The notes beneath the pieces are model-generated. The model saw nothing but the letters and a program-made list of their open reading frames with translations. It was not told the origin of the DNA and made no database searches. The position numbers and the translations under genes were made by a program. Positions 8,132-15,894 of a DNA stretch of 64,000 nucleotides are shown one piece after another; within the stretch, counting starts at the first letter, position 1, and each line of letters starts with the position of its first letter. This DNA is from Streptomyces sp. NBC_00536 (GTDB lineage Bacteria; Actinomycetota; Actinomycetes; Streptomycetales; Streptomycetaceae): the NCBI RefSeq assembly GCF_036346295.1, contig NZ_CP107819.1, forward strand, positions 5,890,001 to 5,954,000, read 5' to 3'.

Positions 8132-9162
8132 TGACCCTGCTGGAACTGAGCGGAGTGTCGGTGCGCTTCGGTGAGCGCGCGGTCGTGGACGCCGTGGACC
8201 TGGCGGTCGCCGAACACGAGACCGTGTGCGTGCTCGGCCCCAGCGGCAGCGGGAAGTCCACGCTGCTGCGGGTCGTCGCCGGACTCCAGGCGACCGCCGC
8301 CGGGCGGGTCCTGCTCGGCGGCGCCGACCAGCGCGGAGTGCCGGTGCACCGGCGGGGGGTGGGCCTGATGTTCCAGGACCACCAGCTCTTCCCGCACCGG
8401 GACGTCGGCGGGAACGTGGCGTTCGGGCTGCGGATGCAGGGCGCGGCGCGGCCGTCGTACGAGGCCCGGGTGGCCGAACTGCTGGAACTGGTCGGGCTCC
8501 CGGGCGCGCAGCGGCGCGCGATCGCTTCCCTGTCCGGAGGCGAACAGCAGCGGGTGGCGCTGGCCCGCGCGCTGGCCCCGTCGCCGCGGCTGCTGATGCT
8601 CGACGAACCGCTCGGCCAGCTGGACCGGGGGCTGCGGGAGCGCCTCGTCGTCGAGCTGCGGGGACTGTTCTCCCGGCTCGGTACGACCGTCCTGGCCGTC
8701 ACGCACGACCAGGGCGAGGCCTTCGCGCTGGCCGACCGGGTCGTGGTCATGCGGGACGGGCGGATCGCGCAGGCCGGGACCCCGCTGGAGGTCTGGCAGC
8801 GGCCCGCGTCGGAGTTCGTGGCGCGGTTCCTCGGCTTCGAGAACGTGGTCACGGCGGAGGTTTCGGGCGGTGTCGCCGACACGGTATGGGGCCGGATCCC
8901 GGTCCCGGCGGGGTCCCCGGAAGGCCCCTGCCGACTGCTGGTCCGCCCGGCGGGCGTGGTGCCGGGGGGCCTGGGCGGCCTGCCGTGCGTGGTGGAGGCG
9001 AGGACCTTCCGGGGGACGCATGTGGCGCTGCTGCTGAGGGCGGTGGCGGGGGTGGGTCCGGTGCTGGAGGCCGAGTGCGGGCTGGCCGGGGCGCCGGAAC
9101 CGGGTGACCGCGTGGGGGTCACCTTCACCCCGTCCGAGGTGGTCGTCCTCCCGCCGGAGTAG
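8131..9162 (+). CDS. thiQ: Thiamine ABC transporter, ATP-binding protein
   Basis: A 343-residue ABC ATPase that should energise the ThiBP importer from the cytoplasmic face. Walker A GPSGSGKST is at 36-44, Q-loop region at FQDHQLF (81-87), signature LSGGE at 134-138, Walker B LLMLDEP at 154-160 and the H-loop in VTHDQ. After ~235 residues a C-terminal TOBE-like regulatory domain follows, making it longer than enterobacterial ThiQ. ATG 8131 overlaps the thiP stop by 4 nt, so it is translationally coupled. Substrate is inferred from operon and riboswitch context. Confidence 0.9.
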   Translation: MTLLELSGVSVRFGERAVVDAVDLAVAEHETVCVLGPSGSGKSTLLRVVAGLQATAAGRVLLGGADQRGVPVHRRGVGLMFQDHQLFPHRDVGGNVAFGLRMQGAARPSYEARVAELLELVGLPGAQRRAIASLSGGEQQRVALARALAPSPRLLMLDEPLGQLDRGLRERLVVELRGLFSRLGTTVLAVTHDQGEAFALADRVVVMRDGRIAQAGTPLEVWQRPASEFVARFLGFENVVTAEVSGGVADTVWGRIPVPAGSPEGPCRLLVRPAGVVPGGLGGLPCVVEARTFRGTHVALLLRAVAGVGPVLEAECGLAGAPEPGDRVGVTFTPSEVVVLPPE

Positions 9163-9230
9163 CCCCGTGCCCCGGGCGGGGGAGGCCGCTGCCGCCGCGG
9201 CACGCTGCCGCCTGCGGCGCATCCCGCCCT

Positions 9231-9500
9231 CCGGGGGCGCCTCAATCGCCGGCGAGGCTGGGAAGGCCGGGGCTTGGCGCGCCGGCCGCCCCACCGTGCC
9301 ACCCGCCCCTCCGGGTGCCTCCGGGGGCGCCTCAATCGCCGGCGAGGCTGGGATGGTCGGGGCTTGGCGCGCCGGCCGCCCCGCCGTGCCAGCCGCCCCT
9401 CCGGGTGCCTCCGGGGGCGCCTCAATCGCCGGCGGGGCTGGGTTGGTCGGGGCATGGCGTGTAGCGCCTGGCGGGGTTGTGGCCCTGGTGGCGGGCTGGG
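9231..9500. repeat. Three tandem 90-bp GC-rich repeats
   Basis: Three units with an exact 90-bp period begin at 9231, 9321 and 9411. Each contains CTCAATCGCCGGCG (9241, 9331, 9421); the first two are nearly identical across the whole unit and the third decays in its last 40 bp. The stretch 9163-9722 holds no credible gene: every open frame in it is an artefact of the repeats. It separates the convergent thiQ and the minus-strand gene ending at 9723. Confidence 0.85.
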
Positions 9501-9526
9501 TTGCCCGGAGGGCAATTCCAGCCTGC

Positions 9527-9652
9527 CCGGCGATTGAGGGCCCGCCGGAGGCGAGATCAGCCCGACAGGCGGTCGAGGTCCGTCGAGGGCAACTTGAGCC
9601 CGCCCGGCGATTGAGGGCTTGGCGGAGGCGAGGTCAGCCCCCGGCGATTGAG
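9527..9652. repeat. Inverted copies of the repeat core
   Basis: CCGGCGATTGAG, the reverse complement of the core of the 90-bp repeats, occurs at 9527-9538, 9604-9615 and 9641-9652, each followed by a related GGC-rich GGAGG(C/T)G tail. Forward and inverted copies together can form long stems, so the region may act as a bidirectional terminator between the convergent genes or be a decayed interspersed element. Confidence 0.75.
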
Positions 9653-9722
9653 GCTTGGCGGAGGTGGGGCAGCTCGCGCGGCGATGGGGTGCGGAAGGGG
9701 TGCGGGGGCCGGACCGGTTGGG

Positions 9723-10631
9723 TCAGGGGACCGGGACCGGGGGGTTCGACGGGGCCGGGGCCGGTTGCGCGCCGTCGTGGTTGCCGAACCACGCCACCGC
9801 CACCGCACCCGCCACGGCCAGGACGAAGCCGAGGACCGCCAGCCAGGCCAGGCCGGGCCGGGAGGCGTCCCCGAGCCACAGGACGCCGATCGCCCCCGGC
9901 AGCACCGTCTCGCCGACGACCAGGGCCGCCGTCGCGCCGTTCACCGAGCCGATCTGCAGGGCCACCGTGTGCAGGTACATGCCGCCGGTCCCGGCGAGGA
10001 GGATCGCGTACAGGGCCGGGTCGGCCAGCAGCGAGCCCAGGGAGAAGGGCTCGATGCCGTCGAGGATCCGTACGCCCACGCCGAGCGCGCCAAACGCGAG
10101 GCCCGACAGCAGACCCGCGAGGATCGCCGCCCGCCCGCCGAGGAACCGTACGGCGACCGTGCCGCCGACGATGATCAGGACGGTCACCGCCAGCAGCGAC
10201 CAGTGCGTCGCGGCCGGGGCGTGGTGCCCGCCCTCGTGCCCGGCGGCGGTCGCCAGCAGCACCAGCGCTCCGCAGACGACCCCGATGGAGGTCCACTCCT
10301 TGCGGGTCAGCCGGATGCCGAGCATCTTCACGCTCAGCACGGCGGTGATCACCAGGTTGGCGCTGATCACCGTCTGGGAGAGGAAGAGCGGGAGGAGGCG
10401 GGCGGCCAGCGCGCCGAGCCCGAAGCCCACGAAGTCCAGGATCGTGCCGACGATGAATTCCCAGGTCATCGCGGCCTTGGCGGTGGAGGCGAGGTTCGGG
10501 CCGCCGTGCTGGGTGACCCCGGCGCCGGCGTCGGAACTCCGGGCCGCCTTGCGGGAGCCCACGGCTTGCAGGACGGATCCCGTGCCGTAACAGATGGACG
10601 CCGCGATGGCGGTCAGCAGGCCTATGAGCAC
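9723..10631 (-). CDS. DMT-type integral membrane protein
   Basis: A 302-residue protein with about nine to ten hydrophobic segments covering nearly its whole length, ending in a short Pro/Ala-rich cytoplasmic tail. The small repeated-helix layout and GLLTAIAASICYGTGSVLQA start resemble drug/metabolite-type (EamA-like) carriers and related actinobacterial membrane proteins; the substrate cannot be told. GTG 10631 has GGAG 6 nt upstream. It is followed on the same strand by nothing before the repeat cluster, and its promoter must lie in 10632-10718. Confidence 0.7.
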   Translation of the reverse strand: MLIGLLTAIAASICYGTGSVLQAVGSRKAARSSDAGAGVTQHGGPNLASTAKAAMTWEFIVGTILDFVGFGLGALAARLLPLFLSQTVISANLVITAVLSVKMLGIRLTRKEWTSIGVVCGALVLLATAAGHEGGHHAPAATHWSLLAVTVLIIVGGTVAVRFLGGRAAILAGLLSGLAFGALGVGVRILDGIEPFSLGSLLADPALYAILLAGTGGMYLHTVALQIGSVNGATAALVVGETVLPGAIGVLWLGDASRPGLAWLAVLGFVLAVAGAVAVAWFGNHDGAQPAPAPSNPPVPVP

Positions 10632-10718
10632 AGAGGGCTCCGTTCACGTCTGGCAGGTTTTTGCTTGTCTATTACCTATGCCAGACGGCTGAAAGGGCCC
10701 GGGAGTTGCCTCGTACCC

Positions 10719-11810
10719 CTAAACGAATGACGCGAGCGTCGCCGGAACCTCGTCGACGGAGTCGACCAGGGCGATCCGGGACTCCATCGGACGGCCCGCC
10801 GCCAGGGCCTGGAGCAGCGGCCACGCCGGGAGCCGCTCGGTCCAGTGCGCCCGGTCGACCAGGATCATCGGGGCGGGCTCGCCGCGGGACTCGTAGTAGT
10901 TCGGGGTGGCGTTGTCGAAGATCTCCTGGACCGTTCCCGCCGCGCCCGGCAGGAAGACCACGCCCGCGTTGGACCGGGCGAGGAGCCCGTCCTCGCGGAT
11001 GGCGTTGGCGAAGTACTTCGCGATGTGGCCCGCGAAGGCGTTCGGCGGCTCGTGACCGTAGAACCAGGTCGGGATGCCCACCGAATCGCCGCCGCCGGGC
11101 CAGCGTTCCCGTACGGCGAAGGCGGCCCGCGCCCAGTCGGAGACCGACGGGGTGAAGGAGGGGGCCTTGGCCAGCATCTCCAGGGCTTCGGGCAGGGCCT
11201 CGTCCGCCGCCGGGGCCAAATACGCGCCGAGGTTGGCCGCCTCCATCGCACCCGGGCCGCCACCGGTGGCCACGGTCAGACCGGCCCGGGCCAGGCTCCG
11301 GCCCAGCCGGGCCGCGCCCGCGTAGGCCGCCCCGCCGCGGGACATGGCGTGGCCGCCCATGACGCCGACCACCCGGGCGGCGCTCAGGTGCTCGTCGAGC
11401 GCGTCCGAGATGGCGTCGTCGTGGATGGACCGCAGCATGGAGGAGAAGACGTCGCCGTCGGCCTTCGTCTCCTGGAACCAGGCGTACGCCTCGGCGTCGG
11501 GGGTGGCCTCGTACCCGGAAGCGAGGGCGTCGAACAGCTCTTCCGGGGTGTAGAGCAGCCCCCGGTAGGGGTTGAACGGCAGGTCCGGGACCGGCGGGAA
11601 GACCAGTGCTCCGTCCGCGCGCACCTTCGCGGCGGCGTCCGGCTGCATGGCGCAGCCCAGGAACACGGCCGCCGAGGTGTCGGACGACAGCAGGGCCAGG
11701 GTCCGCTCCAGCAGGTTGACCGACTGGATGCGGTAGCCGCTCAGGTCGCCGTGGGCGACGACCTGGTCGAATTCGGCGAGGGTCTCGATCTCGATGTCCG
11801 GGTAAGCCAT
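10719..11810 (-). CDS. LOG-family (lysine-decarboxylase-like) protein
   Basis: A 363-residue cytosolic protein of the LOG/TIGR00730-like Rossmann group. The two family motifs are present: the GGGPGAMEAAN loop in the middle and LPGAAGTVQEIF later, close to the canonical PGGxGTxxE. Members release cytokinin bases from nucleoside 5'-monophosphates or act on other nucleotides; the long N-terminal part with a second GGHA-type segment means the substrate here is open. ATG 11810 follows AGGGTGG. It is the last gene of a minus-strand group, with 26 nt separating it from the permease stop upstream. Confidence 0.75.
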   Translation of the reverse strand: MAYPDIEIETLAEFDQVVAHGDLSGYRIQSVNLLERTLALLSSDTSAAVFLGCAMQPDAAAKVRADGALVFPPVPDLPFNPYRGLLYTPEELFDALASGYEATPDAEAYAWFQETKADGDVFSSMLRSIHDDAISDALDEHLSAARVVGVMGGHAMSRGGAAYAGAARLGRSLARAGLTVATGGGPGAMEAANLGAYLAPAADEALPEALEMLAKAPSFTPSVSDWARAAFAVRERWPGGGDSVGIPTWFYGHEPPNAFAGHIAKYFANAIREDGLLARSNAGVVFLPGAAGTVQEIFDNATPNYYESRGEPAPMILVDRAHWTERLPAWPLLQALAAGRPMESRIALVDSVDEVPATLASFV

Positions 11811-11836
11811 TTCGCCCACCCTAAGGGCTGTACACG

Positions 11837-12916
11837 TCAGCGGGTCAAGGCCATCACCGTCAGCTGTGACACACCCCAGCTGAGCGGCGCGCACACCGCG
11901 AGCAGCGCGGCGGCCCGCAGCGCCACGGCGCCGCGCAGCACTCCGCCCGCGCCGCCGAGGCCGCGCAACGCCTCCCGGGCCGGTGACCTGGCCTGGTGGA
12001 TCTCGACGGCGGTGGTCAGCAGGGTCGCGGCCGCGCAGGCGCCGACCAGCGCGGCGGCCGGCCCGGTCAGCGGTCCCAGCGGCACGTGCAGCCCACCGTG
12101 CCCGCGCAGGGCCAGCGCGGTCAGCGCCCCGGCCGTCACCGCGCAGAGCACGCCGAGGGGCCGGCCGACCCGGGGCGCTTCCTCCTGGAGGGTGCGCCCG
12201 GCGAGCAGCCGCACCGCGCCGGGGCGCACCGCCTGGACGAGGGTGCCGCAGGCGTAGGCCAGGCCGGGCCCGGCCAGGGACAGGCCGACGGCGGTCAGTG
12301 CCCAGCCCGCGAGCATTCCGGGGCCGCCACGGCCCGCGTACGCCTCGACGGCCAGCCCGCAGGCGGTGAGCGAGATGCCCCACGGCAGTTCGGCCTGCGG
12401 GGTACGGGGCGCCCGGGTCCCGGGCCGCAGGGTGAGGGCGGCGGTGGCCGAGGCGATGAGCGGGACGAGGGCGAGCAGGGTGAGGGCGGCGGCGACCGGC
12501 AGCGGCTGGTCCGCGTGCAGCAGTGAGGCCCCGGCCCCGTCGAAGGGCAGCCCGGAGACCTCCCCGCGCAGGTGCAGGAAGGCGGCCAGGGCGAGCGCGC
12601 TGCCCAGGGCGCAGGCGATGGCGGTGGAGATCGCCGCGACGAGCCGGCGGCGTACGGGCCCCAGCCCGGCCGCGTCCATGCCCTCGCGGGGCCGGGTGGC
12701 CGGATCGGTGCGGGCCACCGCGACGGCGAAGTGCACGGTCACGGCGAGCGGGACGAGGGCCCACAGCAGCCGGGGGAACGATCCGGCAGGTCCGGCGAGC
12801 GCCCCCGCCAGGACGTACAGCAGCAGGAAGCCGGTCCCGGCCGAGGCGGCCGCGACCAGCAGGCGGCGGAACTGGACGAGCGGCCGGGAGCCCCGGGTCA
12901 GGCGGAGAGCGAGCAC
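11837..12916 (-). CDS. ABC transporter permease (unknown substrate)
   Basis: A 359-residue membrane protein with about eight to ten hydrophobic segments and a basic N-terminus (LALRLTRGSRPLVQFRRLL) as in Streptomyces FtsX-like/efflux permeases. GTG 12916 lies inside the 3' end of the ATPase gene (19-nt overlap), the normal arrangement for a coupled pair. No binding protein is nearby, so it is more likely an exporter or envelope-stress type system than an importer. The extracellular loops have no recognisable domain. Confidence 0.7.
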   Translation of the reverse strand: MLALRLTRGSRPLVQFRRLLVAAASAGTGFLLLYVLAGALAGPAGSFPRLLWALVPLAVTVHFAVAVARTDPATRPREGMDAAGLGPVRRRLVAAISTAIACALGSALALAAFLHLRGEVSGLPFDGAGASLLHADQPLPVAAALTLLALVPLIASATAALTLRPGTRAPRTPQAELPWGISLTACGLAVEAYAGRGGPGMLAGWALTAVGLSLAGPGLAYACGTLVQAVRPGAVRLLAGRTLQEEAPRVGRPLGVLCAVTAGALTALALRGHGGLHVPLGPLTGPAAALVGACAAATLLTTAVEIHQARSPAREALRGLGGAGGVLRGAVALRAAALLAVCAPLSWGVSQLTVMALTR

Positions 12917-13668
12917 GCGCCCTGGCCCTCCGCTTCGGTCGGCGTCACAGGCTCCGCCGCGCCGGCGCCGATGTCCGCCTCCGCGTCCGTGCCCCCGGCC
13001 GGGCGGCCGTCGAGGAGGTCCACGCGGCGGTCGGCGATCGCGGCCGTCCGCTCGTCGTGGGTGGCCAGCAGCACGGTGATCCCGTGGGAGCGGGCGGCGG
13101 TGGTGAGCGTCCGGAGCAGGGTGGCCTGCTCGGCCCGGTGCAGCGGGGCCGTCGGCTCGTCCGCGAAGATCACGGCGGGCTCGCCGACCAGGGCCCGGGC
13201 CAGCGCGACCCGCTGTGACTCGGCGCGGGTCAGGGCGCCGGGGCGCTTGCGCGCGAAGCCGCCGATGTCGAGCCGGTCCAGCCATTCGCAGGCGGCGTGC
13301 TTGGCGGCGCGGTGCGTGGCGCCGGAGAGGAGCAGCGGCAGCGCCGCGTTCTCCCACACCTTGAGTTCGGGCAGCAGACCGGGCTCGGGGCCGATCCAGC
13401 CGAACCGGTCGCGGCGCAGCCGCTCCCGGGCCAGCGCTCCCATGGTGTGCACGGGGACGCCGTCGAACCAGACCTCGCCCTGTTCGGGCACGAGCTGCCC
13501 CGACAGGCAGCGCAGCAGGGTGGTCTTGCCGCTGCCGCGCGGGCCGGTGAGGGCGAGGACCTCGCCCTGGCGGACGCCGACCGAGACACCGATGAGGCCG
13601 GGCGAACCGCTGTGGGAGTAGTGCAGAGAGCGTGCCCAGAGCACGTCGTTGTCCGGTGGAGCAACCAT
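12898..13668 (-). CDS. ABC transporter ATP-binding protein
   Basis: A 256-residue ABC ATPase. Walker A GPRGSGKT is at 42-49, Walker B AVIFADEP at 165-172 and the H-loop is in LLATHDE. The signature that is normally LSGGQ reads LTRAE (146-150), followed by an intact SQRVALARAL helix; this weakens but need not abolish nucleotide-sandwich formation. The C-terminal ~35 residues are Ala/Asp/Glu-rich and unstructured. ATG 13668 has GGAGG 8 nt upstream. It forms a unit with the overlapping permease and probably with the LOG-family gene downstream. Confidence 0.82.
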   Translation of the reverse strand: MVAPPDNDVLWARSLHYSHSGSPGLIGVSVGVRQGEVLALTGPRGSGKTTLLRCLSGQLVPEQGEVWFDGVPVHTMGALARERLRRDRFGWIGPEPGLLPELKVWENAALPLLLSGATHRAAKHAACEWLDRLDIGGFARKRPGALTRAESQRVALARALVGEPAVIFADEPTAPLHRAEQATLLRTLTTAARSHGITVLLATHDERTAAIADRRVDLLDGRPAGGTDAEADIGAGAAEPVTPTEAEGQGACSLSA

Positions 13669-13766
13669 GGCGTACACCTCCGTCCGGGGGAACGAAGCGG
13701 AGCCCGCTTGGTCACTGGCGCCGCAATGAGATGTAAGGAGATGAACGTCTTGGCTGGCTACAGCAC

Positions 13767-13813
13767 ACGGCCCGGACCCCCTCGTTCTCACTCGAACGGA
13801 GGATCCGGGCCGT
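13767..13813 (-). terminator. Terminator hairpin after the aminotransferase gene
   Basis: Positions 13767-13776 and 13804-13813 are perfect inverted repeats, and 13783-13787 pairs with 13794-13798 inside them, giving a long interrupted stem. It lies 45 nt downstream of the minus-strand stop at 13858 and before the ATPase gene, so it should separate the two minus-strand transcripts. Confidence 0.7.
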
Positions 13814-13857
13814 GGGGACCGGCGGAGCCGGGGCCGACGCTACTGTGACGACACGGC

Positions 13858-15219
13858 CTAGAGCTTGGTCCACGCCTCGGTGAGCACCGAGCGCAGGATG
13901 CCCTCGATCTCGTCGAAGGTGCCCTGGTCGGCGATCAGCGGCGGGGCCAGCTGGATGACCGGGTCACCGCGGTCGTCGGCACGGCAGTACAGGCCGTTGT
14001 CGAAGAGCGCCTTGGAGAGGAAGCCGTAGAGCACGCGCTCCGTCTCCTCGTCCGTGAAGGACTCCTTGGTGTTCTTGTCCTTGACGAGTTCGATGCCGTA
14101 GAAGAAGCCGTTGCCGCGGACGTCACCGACGATCGGCAGGTCGTGCAGCTTCTTCAGCGTCGAGAAGAAGGCGTCCTCGTTGTCCAGCACGTGCTGGTTG
14201 AGGCCTTCCTTGTCGAAGATGTCGAGGTTGGCGAGCGCCACGGCCGAGGAGACCGGGTGGCCACCGAAGGTGTAGCCGTGCAGGAAGGTGTTGTCACCCT
14301 TGTAGAACGGCTCGGCGAGCTTGTCCGAGATGATGCAGGCACCGATCGGGGAGTAGCCCGAGGTCATGCCCTTGGCGCAGGTGATCATGTCCGGGATGTA
14401 GTCGAACTTGTCACAGGCGAACATCGTGCCGAGGCGGCCGAAGGCGCAGATCGTCTCGTCGGAGACGAGCAGCACGTCGTACTGGTCGCAGATCTCGCGG
14501 ACGCGCTGGAAGTAGCCGGGCGGCGGCGGGAAGCAGCCACCGGCGTTCTGTACCGGCTCCAGGAAGACGGCGGCGACGGTGTCCGCGCCCTCGAACAGGA
14601 TCTCCTGCTCGATCTGGTCGGCGCACCAGCGGCCGTAGGCCACCGGGTCGTCGCCGTGGATCGGGGCGCGATAGATGTTGGTGTTGACCACCTTGTGCGC
14701 GCCGGGGACCAGCGGCTCGAAGGGGGCCTTGAGGGCCGGCAGACCGGTGATGGACAGGGCGCCCTGCGGGGTGCCGTGGTAGGCCACCGCACGCGAGATG
14801 ACCTTGTACTTGGTGTGCTTGCCCTGCAGCTTGAAGTACTGCTTGGCGAGCTTCCAGGCGGTCTCGACGGCCTCGCCGCCACCCGTGGTGAAGAAGACCT
14901 TGTTCAGGTCGCCGGGGGCGTAGTGGGCGAGGCGCTCGGCCAGTTCGACGGCCTTGGGGTGTGCGTACGACCAGATGGGGAAGAACGCGAGTTCCTGCGC
15001 CTGCTTGTAGGCGACCTCGGCCAGTTCCTTGCGGCCGTGACCGGCGTTGACCACGAACAGTCCGGCGAGACCGTCCAGGTAGCGCTTGCCCTTGTCGTCC
15101 CAGATGTAGGTGCCCTCGCCCCGGACGATGGTGGGGACGGGCGCGTTCTCGTAGGACGACATGCGGGTGAAGTGCATCCACAGGTGGTCGTACGCGGTCT
15201 TGGAGAGGTCCTGGCTCAC
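13858..15219 (-). CDS. Class III (PLP) aminotransferase, amine/omega type
   Basis: A 453-residue fold-type I pyridoxal-phosphate transaminase. The PLP lysine is in MITCAKGMTSGY; the upstream DETICAFGRLG segment holds the cofactor-binding aspartate, and TTGGGEAVETAWKLAKQY the phosphate cup. Members of this clade move amino groups from terminal amines (putrescine, GABA, beta-alanine) to pyruvate or 2-oxoglutarate. GTG 15219 starts 2 nt after the Lrp stop on the same strand, and the divergent gene is an aminobutyraldehyde dehydrogenase, which points to diamine or GABA catabolism. The exact amine is not determined. Confidence 0.88.
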   Translation of the reverse strand: MSQDLSKTAYDHLWMHFTRMSSYENAPVPTIVRGEGTYIWDDKGKRYLDGLAGLFVVNAGHGRKELAEVAYKQAQELAFFPIWSYAHPKAVELAERLAHYAPGDLNKVFFTTGGGEAVETAWKLAKQYFKLQGKHTKYKVISRAVAYHGTPQGALSITGLPALKAPFEPLVPGAHKVVNTNIYRAPIHGDDPVAYGRWCADQIEQEILFEGADTVAAVFLEPVQNAGGCFPPPPGYFQRVREICDQYDVLLVSDETICAFGRLGTMFACDKFDYIPDMITCAKGMTSGYSPIGACIISDKLAEPFYKGDNTFLHGYTFGGHPVSSAVALANLDIFDKEGLNQHVLDNEDAFFSTLKKLHDLPIVGDVRGNGFFYGIELVKDKNTKESFTDEETERVLYGFLSKALFDNGLYCRADDRGDPVIQLAPPLIADQGTFDEIEGILRSVLTEAWTKL

Positions 15220-15221
15220 GG

Positions 15222-15725
15222 TTATCGGGTTCCCCACATGTAGGTCTGCTTCTTCAGCTTCAGGTAAACGAAGCTTTCGGTTGATCGCACGCCGGGGAGC
15301 GCGCGGATCTTCTTGTTGATCGTGTCGAGCAGGTGGTCGTCGTCCTCGCAGACGATCTCCACCATCAGATCGAAGGAGCCCGCGGTCATCACCACGTACT
15401 CGCACTCGGCCATCGCGGTCAGCGCGTCGGCCACCGGATCGAGGTCCCCCTCGACATTGATGCCGACCATCGCCTGACGTCGCAGACCCACGGTGAGCGG
15501 GTCGGTGACGGCCACGATCTGCATGACGCCCTGGTCGAGCAGCTTCTGTACGCGCTGGCGCACAGCGGCTTCGGACAGGCCGACGGCCTTGCCGATCGCC
15601 GCGTAGGGACGGCGGCCGTCCTCCTGCAGTTGCTCGATGATCGCCAGGGACACAGCATCGACCGAAGGGGACGGTTGTCTGTTCCTGGAATCTGCGCTTC
15701 GACTGACCACGACCTCACTGTGCAC
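15222..15725 (-). CDS. Lrp/AsnC-family transcriptional regulator
   Basis: About 167 residues: an N-terminal winged-helix segment (VSLAIIEQLQEDGRRPYAAIG then KAVGLSEAAVRQRVQKLL) and a C-terminal RAM/AsnC ligand domain (residues ~80-155) that binds amino acids and drives oligomerisation. Such proteins sense amino acids and control the genes next to them. Here it is co-oriented with the aminotransferase it precedes and divergent from the aldehyde dehydrogenase, so both are likely targets through the 15726-15894 gap. The start is uncertain: GTG 15725 and GTG 15710 are both possible and neither has a good ribosome site. Confidence 0.85.
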   Translation of the reverse strand: MHSEVVVSRSADSRNRQPSPSVDAVSLAIIEQLQEDGRRPYAAIGKAVGLSEAAVRQRVQKLLDQGVMQIVAVTDPLTVGLRRQAMVGINVEGDLDPVADALTAMAECEYVVMTAGSFDLMVEIVCEDDDHLLDTINKKIRALPGVRSTESFVYLKLKKQTYMWGTR

Positions 15726-15894
15726 GAGGAGTCGTCTGTTCCGCAAGCCTTGACCGATGTAATTCGTTGTCTGAGGTCTCTGATTGCGCGGATTTCGTAG
15801 TTCGCGACGTCCGGCTCTGTCGAAAGCGTCTCCCGAACCGCTAGGCTGGGGTTTTGTCTCAACCATTGGACATGTGATCAGGAGAGTGGCCGTA

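Noticed and set aside
9231..9652. CRISPR-like array.
   Set aside because: Units are 90 bp with nearly identical sequence throughout rather than short repeats with unique spacers, half of the cores are inverted, and no cas genes are nearby.
15842..15847. Confident promoter for the aldehyde dehydrogenase at 15895.
   Set aside because: TAGGCT is a fair -10 hexamer but no convincing -35 lies at the right distance, so it is mentioned only in the gene entry.
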